Below are positions 1-7,534 of a stretch of 26,700 bases of DNA, piece after piece (positions within the stretch are counted from its first letter, which is position 1; each line of letters begins with the position of its first letter). The DNA lies in the NCBI GenBank assembly GCA_031404435.1, contig JANNHO010000198.1, positions 1-26,700 on the forward strand. Direction: 5' to 3'. The notes beneath the pieces were generated by a model, which did not search any database, was not told where the DNA came from, and saw only the letters and a program-made list of their open reading frames with translations. Source of the stretch: VFMC01 sp031404435. GTDB lineage: Bacteria; Actinomycetota; Acidimicrobiia; Acidimicrobiales; Ilumatobacteraceae. Position numbers and translations under genes: made by a program.

Positions 1-194
1 ACCCCACCAACCGCGCCATACACCACCTCACCACCGACCGGACTGATCACCTGATCATGGCGGATGCTGCTGTTCGCATCGTTCGGGTCCGTGCCATCCA
101 CACCCTCTTGAACATCACTCACCCCATCACCATCACTATCGGGCTCGGTGCCGCGCCCGGTTCCGTACAGCAACTCGTCACTTTGCTTCGACAT
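1..194 (-). CDS. Thrombospondin type-3 repeat protein, N-terminal part only
   Basis: The gene starts at an ATG (192-194, minus strand) and runs off the left edge, giving 64 visible residues. The product begins MSKQSDELLYGTGRG and then has a type-3 thrombospondin-like repeat, EPDSDGDGVSDVQEG followed by DGTDPNDANS. The spaced acidic residues (DSDGDG, DGTDPND) are the calcium ligands of that family. There is no signal peptide or membrane segment in the visible part, which is odd because such repeats normally lie outside the cell; export by a signal-less route or a different start are possible. A GAGG sequence about 14 nt upstream is a weak ribosome site. The gene is divergent from the Hsp70-like operon, with promoters for both in the 150-bp gap. 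The rest of the protein, and so its function, is not visible. Confidence 0.7.
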   Translation of the reverse strand, partial: MSKQSDELLYGTGRGTEPDSDGDGVSDVQEGVDGTDPNDANSSIRHDQVISPVGGEVVYGAVGG

Positions 195-236
195 CGATCT
201 GCCCCGTTCCTCTGGCCCATGTGGCGACTGCTGTCG

Positions 237-265
237 ACGGTACGACAGGTGCCGCTGGCTGTCAC
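237..265 (-). promoter_or_regulatory. Promoter candidate for the TSP3-repeat gene
   Basis: Read on the minus strand, GTGACA (260-265) is followed after 17 nt by TACCGT (237-242). That gives a start site near 230 and a leader of about 36 nt before the ATG at 194. The motifs are seen; promoter function is inferred. Confidence 0.5.
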
Positions 266-296
266 CTAGGGAAACCATTGGTTCTGTCCGAATGGG

Positions 297-325
297 CTGA
301 CACGGCCTCGGACTGCGTCTACCTT
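297..325 (+). promoter_or_regulatory. Promoter candidate for the Hsp70-like operon
   Basis: CTGACA (297-302) is followed after exactly 17 nt by TACCTT (320-325), a good sigma-70-type pair. Transcription would start near 332, just before the ribosome site GGGAGGTG (333-340). It lies back to back with the minus-strand promoter at 237-265. Confidence 0.55.
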
Positions 326-344
326 GCAGACCGGGAGGTGTGCA

Positions 345-1832
345 ATGACTGACAACGAGTTGTACTCGATTGGAATCGATCTTGGTCAGACGCCGTCACC
401 CGCAGCCCTCGCACGCGGCGACCACGATGTGGAGATCCTGGCCGCGACCGCCGATGCAGCATCGCTCGTCGAATCGCTCATCGCCCGTGACGGCATCACG
501 CCAACTGCGGTCGTCATTGCCTCACCGTCGGATCAGCGCACGGTCATCGGCTCGCTCGCCGGCGACGTTGTCCGCCGCTGCGGGCTCGCGATCGACAGCG
601 TGTGGGTCGCCGATCGGTTTGCTGTCGAACCGATCGGTTTGGCGTACCTCCGCACGCACAACAACCACGGTGCCGACACCGACCGTGGCATCCTCGATGA
701 GCCAGCTGCCGCTGCAATCGGAGCCGCACTGTCGGGCATTGCATCGGATGATCATCGACGCGCCGTCGGGTGGTTGGCCGCAGGGACCGGGGCTGCCATC
801 GTCGGTGGGCTCGGTGCTGTGCTCGCAACCGACTCGGCTGCAGCCCTTCCCGCCGCGCTTGGTCCCGCCGCGCTTGGGCCCGCCGGTGTGCCGTTGACCC
901 AAGTGCCCGCCGCAGGGACACAGGGGGTGCCGTTCGCAGCTCATTCGGCCGCCGGGCCCGCCGGAGTTCCATTCGGACAGGGTGGCGTTGCCGGCCCGAG
1001 TGGCGTAACGATGGGCAGCGGTGCAGCCGTAGGCCCAGCGGGCGTTCCGATCAACCCCGGTTCCGGTGCCGGACCATCCGGGGTGCCCCTCGGAGCAGTC
1101 GCCAAACCAGCGCGACGCGCCCGCACGGCCGTGATCGTCGGCGCTGCCGCAGCAGCGATCGCAGTCGGAATCGGAGTCGCTGCATCGTCAGGCGGTGATC
1201 CGCCCGCGGCATCGGTCACGAGCGACCGGACCGCAACATCTGTGGCGCCGTCGGTTCTGACGACAACGGATACGGCCACCGTGACGGTTGTCGTCGATGC
1301 ATCGACCGCGACAACCGCGACGCCCGCGACAGCAGCGACGCCCGCGATATCGCCAAGCACTGAGCCGGTCGAAGGCGTCGGGGCCGGCTGCACTGTCGGT
1401 TCATGGTTGGCCGACAACCAATCCTTCGGTGAATCCTTCACTTCGTTCGCGGCTGCCGCCGGAGGACCGATCGTGCTCGACGCGATCTCCGGTGCGATCC
1501 GTGTCGACATCGCCGCCAATGGCGCGGTCGTCACGACCTACGACGACTTCACCGTCACCGCAACCGTCGAAGGTCTGACCTCGGAGGTCTTCGTGACAGG
1601 TGTCGACACGAACCAGATCGATTTCGCCGACGACAGCTCGTACACCGTGACATCAACTGAGATCGCCTCGACCCAGCGGATCTCAGCTGAGGGCATCGTC
1701 TTTCTGGAGGAACCTTCACCGGAAGCGGCGTTCTTTGGTTCGAGCACCTACACCTGCGCGGGAGACCGGCTCGACGTCACCATTCCCGGCCCACTTGGAG
1801 ATTGGGTTGCGATCTTCACCCGCAATGTCTGA
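345..1832 (+). CDS. Degenerate Hsp70-like protein with 13-residue repeats, one membrane segment and an outer domain
   Basis: I chose the ATG at 345 (495 aa) because GGGAGGTG ends 4 nt upstream; an in-frame TTG at 324 has no such support. Residues about 7-150 resemble a shrunken Hsp70/actin-fold domain: SIGIDLGQT matches the phosphate-1 loop, but the GGGTFD phosphate-2 loop and the GGSSR adenosine motif are absent, so ATP hydrolysis is doubtful. Residues 178-255 are six perfect-length 13-residue repeats beginning GPAGVP or GPSGVP. A hydrophobic segment follows at about 261-284, then a Thr/Ala linker and a beta-rich domain (about 349-495) whose two Cys (near 350 and 470) could form a disulfide; it looks lipocalin-like, which is a guess. 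The stop overlaps the next gene by 8 bp, so the two are probably co-translated. Function unknown; I infer a non-catalytic partner of the next protein. Confidence 0.75.
   Translation: MTDNELYSIGIDLGQTPSPAALARGDHDVEILAATADAASLVESLIARDGITPTAVVIASPSDQRTVIGSLAGDVVRRCGLAIDSVWVADRFAVEPIGLAYLRTHNNHGADTDRGILDEPAAAAIGAALSGIASDDHRRAVGWLAAGTGAAIVGGLGAVLATDSAAALPAALGPAALGPAGVPLTQVPAAGTQGVPFAAHSAAGPAGVPFGQGGVAGPSGVTMGSGAAVGPAGVPINPGSGAGPSGVPLGAVAKPARRARTAVIVGAAAAAIAVGIGVAASSGGDPPAASVTSDRTATSVAPSVLTTTDTATVTVVVDASTATTATPATAATPAISPSTEPVEGVGAGCTVGSWLADNQSFGESFTSFAAAAGGPIVLDAISGAIRVDIAANGAVVTTYDDFTVTATVEGLTSEVFVTGVDTNQIDFADDSSYTVTSTEIASTQRISAEGIVFLEEPSPEAAFFGSSTYTCAGDRLDVTIPGPLGDWVAIFTRNV
876..1109 (+). repeat. 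Six tandem 39-bp units encoding a 13-residue repeat
   Basis: The units begin at 876, 915, 954, 993, 1032 and 1071. Each encodes G-[PT]-[ASQ]-G-V-[PT] plus seven variable residues. The spacing is exact although the DNA has diverged, so the repeat is maintained at protein level rather than being a recent expansion. Confidence 0.85.
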
Positions 1833-4248
1833 GCAGCGAAGCACCGTGCAGCCAAACCCTGTGCAGCGAAACCCTGGGCAGCCCTTCGTTGTCGGGATCG
1901 ACCTCGGCACGACCTACTCGGCGGCCGCGATCGTGCGCGGTTCGGTCGCCGAGGTCTGTGTTCTGGGCACGATCTCGGCACAGATCCCGACGGTGGTCGT
2001 CCATCGCGGCGATGGCGAGATCCTCATCGGTGAGGCCGCCGAACGACGCGCCGCCAGCGAACCCACCCGGACAGCACGAGAGTTCAAGCGGCGGCTCGGC
2101 GACCCGATACCGATCATCGTCGGAGGCACCCCATACGGCGCAGAGGCACTGATGGCTGAGATGCTCGAAGCGATCGTCCGCCAGGTGACCGACCGGGAAG
2201 GGCAGGCCCCGGGCGTTGTGGTGCTGTCGCACCCGGCCAACTACACCGAGTACAAACGCGGACTCCTGGTGGAGGCAGCTCGGCTCGCCGGCCTCGACCT
2301 CGATCGGGTGCAGCTGATCACCGAGCCCGAGGCAGCGGCAATCGCATACGCGAAACAGGAGCGCATCGATCCGGGCGAGGTCATTGCCGTCTACGACTTC
2401 GGCGGAGGCACCTTCGACGCCGCGGTCGTGCGCAGCACCGCCGCAGGCTTCGAGTTACTCGGCACCCCGGAGGGAATGGAGCGACTCGGCGGGATCGATT
2501 TCGATCAGGCAGTGCTCTCCCATGTCGACACCGTGCTCGACGGTTTGATCTCTGCAGCCGACGGTTCCGACGCCCAGGTTCTCGCCGGCCAGATTCGGTT
2601 GCGCGACGAGTGCCGACGGGCCAAGGAAGCGCTGTCGAACGACACCGACGCAACGATCTCGGTCTCGATTCCAGGAGTGCAGACCGATGTCCGGTTGACC
2701 CGCGAGGAGTTCGAACAGATGGTGCGGCCGCGCATCACCGAAACCGTCAAAGCACTGCTGCGAACCATCGCGTCAGCCGGCATCAGCCTCGACGATGTGA
2801 GTCGGGTGCTGCTCGTCGGAGGATCATCGCGAATGCCGATCGTGGCTCAGGTCCTACGCGAATCGATCGGCCGCCCGGTCAGCGTCGACGCGGACCCGAA
2901 GATGACGATCGCCCTCGGTGCCGCCTACTCAGCGATGCCGCTCAGCGACACCCAGCCGCACACGACCCCGCCCGACGTGCAGCCGACCGCGCCGCCGACG
3001 AGACCAACTGCGCTGCCAGCCACCCCGCCACGCCGTCGGATGCCGGGTAGGGCGCTCGTCGTGGGCATCGCCGTGGTCGCCGCCGTCGCGGTCGCGGCGG
3101 GTGCCGCGGTCTTCGTTACCGGCAACAGCGATGGCAGCGATGCCGGCCGTGCGACGGCCGCTTCGGTGACGCCGTCCGGTGCTGCGCCCACCGCATCGCC
3201 GACCACGGTTGGCCCCACCGGAACTCTCGGCACCGCAACGCTCGCCACCGGAACTCCCGGCACCGGCACCCAGCCGTCGGCCGCGTCGGTGCCCGGATCC
3301 GAGACCGGTTCGTCAACGCCGGCACCGGATGCAGCAAGCCCGATTGAGCGGCTGGCCTTCAACGGTCGTGACGACGGGACCGGCATTCCCGGGCCCGCCC
3401 TCGACGCCGGTGCCCCGGCAGTACTGACCGGTCTCGCTGTCGCACCCGGTGGCGACTTGTACGTGGTTTCCGCCGCGCCCTCGGTCATCAGGATCGCCGG
3501 AAACCAGGTCGAGGTCGCGGCCGACTTCTCTGCCATCGCCGGTTCCGCCACAGCGATCGCGATCGGGTCCGACGGCACCATCTTCGTGGCGACACCAGCT
3601 GGAATCGTGCGTATCGTCGACGGCTTTTCTCAACTCATCCTTGACGGACCGTCCTCCGGTCTGAGCACGACACTCGGCCCGGTCGCCCTCGATGGCGGCG
3701 GCAACCTGTACGTCGCCGACAACGGAACGTTCCGGATCATTCGCCGTGCACCCGATGGCACGCTCACCCTGGTTGCCGGTACGGGGACACGCGCCGCAGC
3801 CGCTGCAATCCCGATCGAGGGCGGCGACGCGGCTTCATCCGCCATCGGCGTCGTCACCGGCCTGACCCTGCGTCGCGACGGCACGTTGCTGATCGCCGAC
3901 TCCGACCAGCAGCGGGTGCGTGCCGTCGCACCTGACGGCACGATCACCACCGTGGCCGGAGGTGGGACGATCGCCGTCGACTCGCTGTCGGACCCAACTG
4001 TGGCGGCAGGAACGACGGCAACCGATCTGCGATTCGGTGGACTCGGTAGTCTCGCCATCGACAGCGGGCAGACCATGTACGCGGCCGATAGCGCTGGCAA
4101 CGTGATCGTCGTCGTCAGACCCAGCGGTGACGTCGAGGTGCTGATCGGTGACCGATCGAACGCGGCAGCAACACTAGGTCTGGCCATCTCGGCTGGCGGG
4201 GCGCTGCTCTACTCCGACGGCCACGTCATCTGGGGTGTGTCCGATTGA
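1825..4248 (+). CDS. Membrane-anchored Hsp70-type ATPase with a C-terminal NHL-type beta-propeller
   Basis: The ATG at 1825 lies inside the end of the previous gene (8-bp overlap) and gives 807 aa; a start at 1735 would force a long overlap. Residues about 20-370 form a complete Hsp70 nucleotide-binding domain: GIDLGTTYS (from 24), VYDFGGGTFD (from 189), LVGGSSRMPIV (from 330). The usual substrate-binding domain and lid are missing. Instead there is a Pro/Thr linker, a membrane segment (about 409-434), a second Thr/Ala/Ser/Pro linker and, from about 506, a repeat domain with units such as LYVADNGTFRIIRRAPDG and LLIADSDQQRVRAVAPDG, which are NHL/SMP-30-type propeller blades. The expected topology is a cytoplasmic ATPase and an outer propeller. 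By family knowledge NHL propellers bind proteins or sugars; that this one senses an envelope ligand and signals through the ATPase is inference. Confidence 0.85.
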   Translation: MSEQRSTVQPNPVQRNPGQPFVVGIDLGTTYSAAAIVRGSVAEVCVLGTISAQIPTVVVHRGDGEILIGEAAERRAASEPTRTAREFKRRLGDPIPIIVGGTPYGAEALMAEMLEAIVRQVTDREGQAPGVVVLSHPANYTEYKRGLLVEAARLAGLDLDRVQLITEPEAAAIAYAKQERIDPGEVIAVYDFGGGTFDAAVVRSTAAGFELLGTPEGMERLGGIDFDQAVLSHVDTVLDGLISAADGSDAQVLAGQIRLRDECRRAKEALSNDTDATISVSIPGVQTDVRLTREEFEQMVRPRITETVKALLRTIASAGISLDDVSRVLLVGGSSRMPIVAQVLRESIGRPVSVDADPKMTIALGAAYSAMPLSDTQPHTTPPDVQPTAPPTRPTALPATPPRRRMPGRALVVGIAVVAAVAVAAGAAVFVTGNSDGSDAGRATAASVTPSGAAPTASPTTVGPTGTLGTATLATGTPGTGTQPSAASVPGSETGSSTPAPDAASPIERLAFNGRDDGTGIPGPALDAGAPAVLTGLAVAPGGDLYVVSAAPSVIRIAGNQVEVAADFSAIAGSATAIAIGSDGTIFVATPAGIVRIVDGFSQLILDGPSSGLSTTLGPVALDGGGNLYVADNGTFRIIRRAPDGTLTLVAGTGTRAAAAAIPIEGGDAASSAIGVVTGLTLRRDGTLLIADSDQQRVRAVAPDGTITTVAGGGTIAVDSLSDPTVAAGTTATDLRFGGLGSLAIDSGQTMYAADSAGNVIVVVRPSGDVEVLIGDRSNAAATLGLAISAGGALLYSDGHVIWGVSD
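1831..1875 (+). repeat. Short 15-bp tandem repeat at the Hsp70-NHL N-terminus
   Basis: GTGCAGCCAAACCCT (1846-1860) and GTGCAGCGAAACCCT (1861-1875) differ at one base, and 1831-1845 is a weaker third copy. They encode the VQPNP and VQRNP pentapeptides ahead of the ATPase domain. Confidence 0.6.
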
Positions 4249-4371
4249 ATCACCAGCCGCCCCCACCTTCGATACGGTTCCCAGATCGAATCGCCTCTCA
4301 ACGATGACGGCGCCGCGTCAGCGGAGGCCGACGCAGCCGTCCGACGCGTCCTCAACCTGCTCGCGCTCGAC

Positions 4372-6300
4372 TTGACAGGTGAGGTCCGGGTCGTCTGCGC
4401 TGCGCTCACATCGGCCGGTGGGGATCCCGACGATCTCCTCGCTGCGGAGATCTCCGGCGTTCTGCGCGTCGAAGGTGACGGCGTCGACTTCGTCGACCAA
4501 CTGACGCGACCGATCATCATCGCGGCGATGGCCCCTGACGAACGCCGCTCAGTCAATCGGCTGTTTGCCGACGTGTTGGCAGAACCGCGACACCGGGTGC
4601 AGCGCGCCCAACACCTCGCCCTGTCGACCGTCGGACCCGATCACCAAGCCGCCGTTGCGTTCGCCGAACTCGGCCAGGAGGCATCCCAGCGGGGTGACCC
4701 GGCGTTGGCCGGGGAGCTGTTCATGCGCGCCGGCGGCTTCGCGCCCGACCCCGAACAGCGCGCTGCACACCTCTACTTCGCCGCCGATGGGTACTGGAAT
4801 GCCGGACAGTACACAGCGGCGCGCGCCGCCTTCGATGCTGCGCACATCGGCTCGACCCAGCCAATCCTGCGGGCCGACATCGCCCTGCAGCTCGGCCAGC
4901 TCGACATGTACCAGCGTGGTCCCCGATACAGCCGCGATCTGTTCATCGCCGCTGCCGAAGCCGTCGAACCGCACGACATCGATCGAGCAGCAATGCTGCT
5001 CGTGCACGCTGCGAGTACGGCGATGTTGTCATCGGACATCGTTGGATCGCTCGGGCTCGCCCGACGTGCACGTGCACTCGCCGAACGCGGAGATGGTAGT
5101 AGCACGATTCCCGCTTCACTGATGGTCGCATTTCTCAGCCTGCATCACGGCGATGTCGACGAGTTCGAAGCGCTGTTCCCACCTATTTCCCAGATTGCCG
5201 ACAGCCTGAAGGATGCCGACATCCCCGAGGCCGATCTGCTCCTGCAACTGGTCGGCATGGTGCACGTCTACACCGAGCAATGGGACACCGGCCGCGCCTA
5301 TCTCACCGCTGTCGCCCACAGCGCCAGTCGGCGAGCCCGAGTGGCAACAGCTGCGCTGGCCAGCGCGATACTGGCCGAGCTGTGCTGGCGGTCCGGTCGT
5401 TGGGAGGAAGCGTGGTCACTCGCCACGGGCGACGTCGTGCGCGAGGTGACACTGACCGGTGCACGGCTCTGGCTGCTTGCGTTCACCGCTCATCTCGACG
5501 CCGGTTTCGGACGCGCCGAGGACTGCAGGACCCGCGCTCGTGCTGCCATCGCTGAAGCTGAACCGATGGGCTTCGGCACGGCGATCATGTGGGCCAACCA
5601 CGCGCTCGGTCTTCTGGAACTCGGGCTCGGCCACACCGTTGCGGCGGCATCCCACCTCGATCGTGTTGCCGCGGCGGCATCCGCCTACGAGATCATCGAG
5701 CCGAGCGGCATGTGGTGGCAGGCGGACCATGTCGAGGCCCTGGTGCGATCCGGCCGCCAGCATGAAGCTGCCAAGGCCCTCGCCCGTTTCGAGTCGGGCG
5801 CAGCACTCTCACAGCGGGCCTGGGCGTCGGCGACCACGGCACGTTGCCGGGCGATGATGGCGACCACCGCCGACGAAGCCGAGCATTGGTTCGCCGAGTC
5901 GCTGGCGCAGCTTGATCGGCTGGCGGCACCGTTCGAACTCGGCCGCACGTTGCTGTGTCGTGCCGAACGTCGTGTTTCTACCAGCTCTGATCTCGACCCG
6001 ACTGCAGATCTTGCCGAGGCGATCGCCATCTTCGATGCGCTCGGTGCTCTTCCGTGGTCTGCCCAAGGATCGGCATTGCGCGACACGATTGCGACCGGAC
6101 GAGACCCCGGCGCGGAGGGCATGTTGACGCCGGCAGAGTCGCGCGTCGCCAAGGCAGTCGTTGCCGGTCTGACCAATCGGGAGGTGGCCGCAAGCCTGTA
6201 TGTCAGCGAAAAGACGGTGGAGTTCCACCTGCACAACGTCTATCGCAAACTCGGTGTGCGGTCGCGTACACAACTTGCGCGGCAGCTCCCTACGCAGTGA
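4372..6300 (+). CDS. LuxR-family (LAL-type) transcriptional regulator lacking its ATPase domain
   Basis: The C-terminus (about 585-642 counted from TTG 4372) is a LuxR/GerE helix-turn-helix: LTPAESRVAKAVVAGLTNRE, then VSEKTVEFHLHNVYRKLGV. The middle is helical and TPR-like with many Ala/Leu pairs. The N-terminus matches only the end of the STAND/AAA domain of large LAL regulators (GVLRVEGDGVDFVDQLTR); the Walker A and B part that makes those proteins about 900 aa is absent. Similarity seems to begin before the TTG (LNLLALDLTGE straddles it), and this frame is open right back to the Hsp70 stop at 4246-4248, but no ATG or GTG lies there and the TTG has no ribosome site. The gene is therefore either 5'-truncated, translated by stop-restart from the Hsp70 gene, or affected by a sequence error. 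It ends with an 11-bp tail-to-tail overlap with msrA. Confidence 0.75.
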   Translation: MTGEVRVVCAALTSAGGDPDDLLAAEISGVLRVEGDGVDFVDQLTRPIIIAAMAPDERRSVNRLFADVLAEPRHRVQRAQHLALSTVGPDHQAAVAFAELGQEASQRGDPALAGELFMRAGGFAPDPEQRAAHLYFAADGYWNAGQYTAARAAFDAAHIGSTQPILRADIALQLGQLDMYQRGPRYSRDLFIAAAEAVEPHDIDRAAMLLVHAASTAMLSSDIVGSLGLARRARALAERGDGSSTIPASLMVAFLSLHHGDVDEFEALFPPISQIADSLKDADIPEADLLLQLVGMVHVYTEQWDTGRAYLTAVAHSASRRARVATAALASAILAELCWRSGRWEEAWSLATGDVVREVTLTGARLWLLAFTAHLDAGFGRAEDCRTRARAAIAEAEPMGFGTAIMWANHALGLLELGLGHTVAAASHLDRVAAAASAYEIIEPSGMWWQADHVEALVRSGRQHEAAKALARFESGAALSQRAWASATTARCRAMMATTADEAEHWFAESLAQLDRLAAPFELGRTLLCRAERRVSTSSDLDPTADLAEAIAIFDALGALPWSAQGSALRDTIATGRDPGAEGMLTPAESRVAKAVVAGLTNREVAASLYVSEKTVEFHLHNVYRKLGVRSRTQLARQLPTQ

Positions 6301-6937
6301 GGCCGATGGGGCAGCTGACGCCGGTGCCACCGATTCCGCAGTAGCCGTTGGGGTTCTTGGCCAGGTATTGCTGGTGGTACGGCTCGGCGTAGTAGAACTC
6401 GCCGAGGGCTGCGATCTCGGTGGTGATTTCGCCGTACCCGGCCGAACCGAGACGCTCCTCGAACACGGCCTTGCTGGCCAGTGCGGTATCGAGCTGTGCG
6501 GGCGATGTCGTGTAGACCGCGCTGCGGTACTGCGTGCCCATGTCGTTGCCCTGACGCATCCCCTGCGTGGGATTGTGAGACTCCCAGAACAGCTTGAGCA
6601 ACGCTTCGTAGCTCACCTGCTGGGGATCGAACACCACGAGCACGGCTTCGGTGTGGCCGGTGCGCGCCGAGCACGTCTCTTCATACGTAGGGTTCGGGGT
6701 GAACCCGCCGGAGTAACCAACAGCGGTGGAGTACACGCCCGACTGCAGCCAGAAGATGCGCTCCGCTCCCCAGAAGCAGCCCATCGCGAACACCGCAGTC
6801 TCGTGGCCGTCCGGCCACGGACCGATGAGCGGATGGCCGTTCACATGGTGGCTCGCGGGCACCGGCATCGTCTGCTCGGTACGCCCCGGCAGTGCCGCCG
6901 AAGCATCGATCATCTCGGACTTCTTGTTCCAGAACAT
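6290..6937 (-). CDS. msrA: Peptide methionine-(S)-sulfoxide reductase MsrA
   Basis: The 215-aa protein reduces methionine-S-sulfoxide in oxidised proteins in the cytoplasm. The catalytic Cys54 is in AMGCFWGAER, preceded by a short N-terminal extension. GYSGG and a YRSAVY segment are typical of the family. The C-terminus has two further Cys (C200 and C209, in NGYCGIGGTGVSC), the recycling pair of the thioredoxin-dependent form. The ATG at 6937 is supported by GAGGG about 5 nt upstream. It stands alone on the minus strand, overlapping the LuxR gene by 11 bp at the 3' end and divergent from the acetyltransferase gene across 95 bp. No msrB is fused or adjacent. Confidence 0.95.
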   Translation of the reverse strand: MFWNKKSEMIDASAALPGRTEQTMPVPASHHVNGHPLIGPWPDGHETAVFAMGCFWGAERIFWLQSGVYSTAVGYSGGFTPNPTYEETCSARTGHTEAVLVVFDPQQVSYEALLKLFWESHNPTQGMRQGNDMGTQYRSAVYTTSPAQLDTALASKAVFEERLGSAGYGEITTEIAALGEFYYAEPYHQQYLAKNPNGYCGIGGTGVSCPIGLTA

Positions 6938-7019
6938 CGCACCCTCGTCTCGTACTCGTCGTGGTCATGCCGCTTCGATCGGATCGTGATGAAGATCCGT
7001 GAATCAGGCTACGGGCCTC

Positions 7020-7025
7020 TACATT
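7020..7025 (+). promoter_or_regulatory. Leaderless-type -10 element for the GNAT gene
   Basis: TACATT lies 7 nt before the GTG at 7033 and there is no ribosome site. This is the spacing expected when transcription starts at the first base of the start codon. No convincing -35 is seen. Confidence 0.45.
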
Positions 7026-7032
7026 CCCTGGA

Positions 7033-7515
7033 GTGAACATTCGCGAAACCTCCGATGGCGATCTCGACGAAGCGCTCGTGGTGAACAACGCCAACCTGCC
7101 GTCACTCAACGAGCTCGATCGGGCCGAGCTGGAGCGCCTGGTGTCGATCAGCGAGGTGAACCTGTCGGCCGAGGTGGACGGAATGTTCGCCGGGTTCTGC
7201 ATCGTGCTCGCCCCCGGCGCCGACTACGTCAGCCTCAACTACCAGTGGTTCAGCCGCAACTACACCGAGTTCGCGTACCTCGACCGGATCGCCGTCGGCA
7301 CCGATTTCCGGCGGCTGGGCATCGGCCGGGCGTTCTACACCGATCTTCAGCGCCGCCTCTCCGGACAGTTTCCGGTGCTGTGCTGCGAGGTGAACGTCCG
7401 CCCACGCAACGACACCTCGCTCGAGTTCCACCGTTCGATCGGGTTCCGTGAGGTGGGCCAACACGACACCGATGGAGGCACCAAGACGGTGAGCCTGCTG
7501 GAGCTCACCCTGTAG
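7033..7515 (+). CDS. GNAT-family N-acetyltransferase
   Basis: The 160-aa protein has the GNAT layout. The acetyl-CoA-binding segment follows YLDRIAVGTDFRRLGIGRAF (about 78-97), matching the V-x-x-x-x-R-x-x-G-I-G-x-A signature. A late strand and helix (EVNVRPRNDTSLEFHRSIGF) match the N-x-x-S-x-x-F-x-x-x-x-G-F motif B. The substrate cannot be told from sequence; small-molecule amine and protein N-terminal acceptors are both possible. The GTG start is supported by the TAnnnT element 7 nt upstream. The nitrilase gene follows after 19 bp but has its own -10 element, so co-transcription is not required. Confidence 0.88.
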   Translation: MNIRETSDGDLDEALVVNNANLPSLNELDRAELERLVSISEVNLSAEVDGMFAGFCIVLAPGADYVSLNYQWFSRNYTEFAYLDRIAVGTDFRRLGIGRAFYTDLQRRLSGQFPVLCCEVNVRPRNDTSLEFHRSIGFREVGQHDTDGGTKTVSLLELTL

Positions 7516-7521
7516 GCGGTC

Positions 7522-7527
7522 TACCAT
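7522..7527 (+). promoter_or_regulatory. Leaderless-type -10 element for the nitrilase gene
   Basis: TACCAT ends 7 nt before the ATG at 7535. This spacing favours that ATG over the GTG at 7532. It sits between the GNAT stop and the nitrilase start. Confidence 0.5.
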
Positions 7528-7534
7528 CGGCGTG

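Noticed and set aside
57..269. Plus-strand open frame of 70 codons at the left edge
   Set aside because: It is antisense to the TSP3-repeat gene, has no ribosome site, and its product has no recognisable features.
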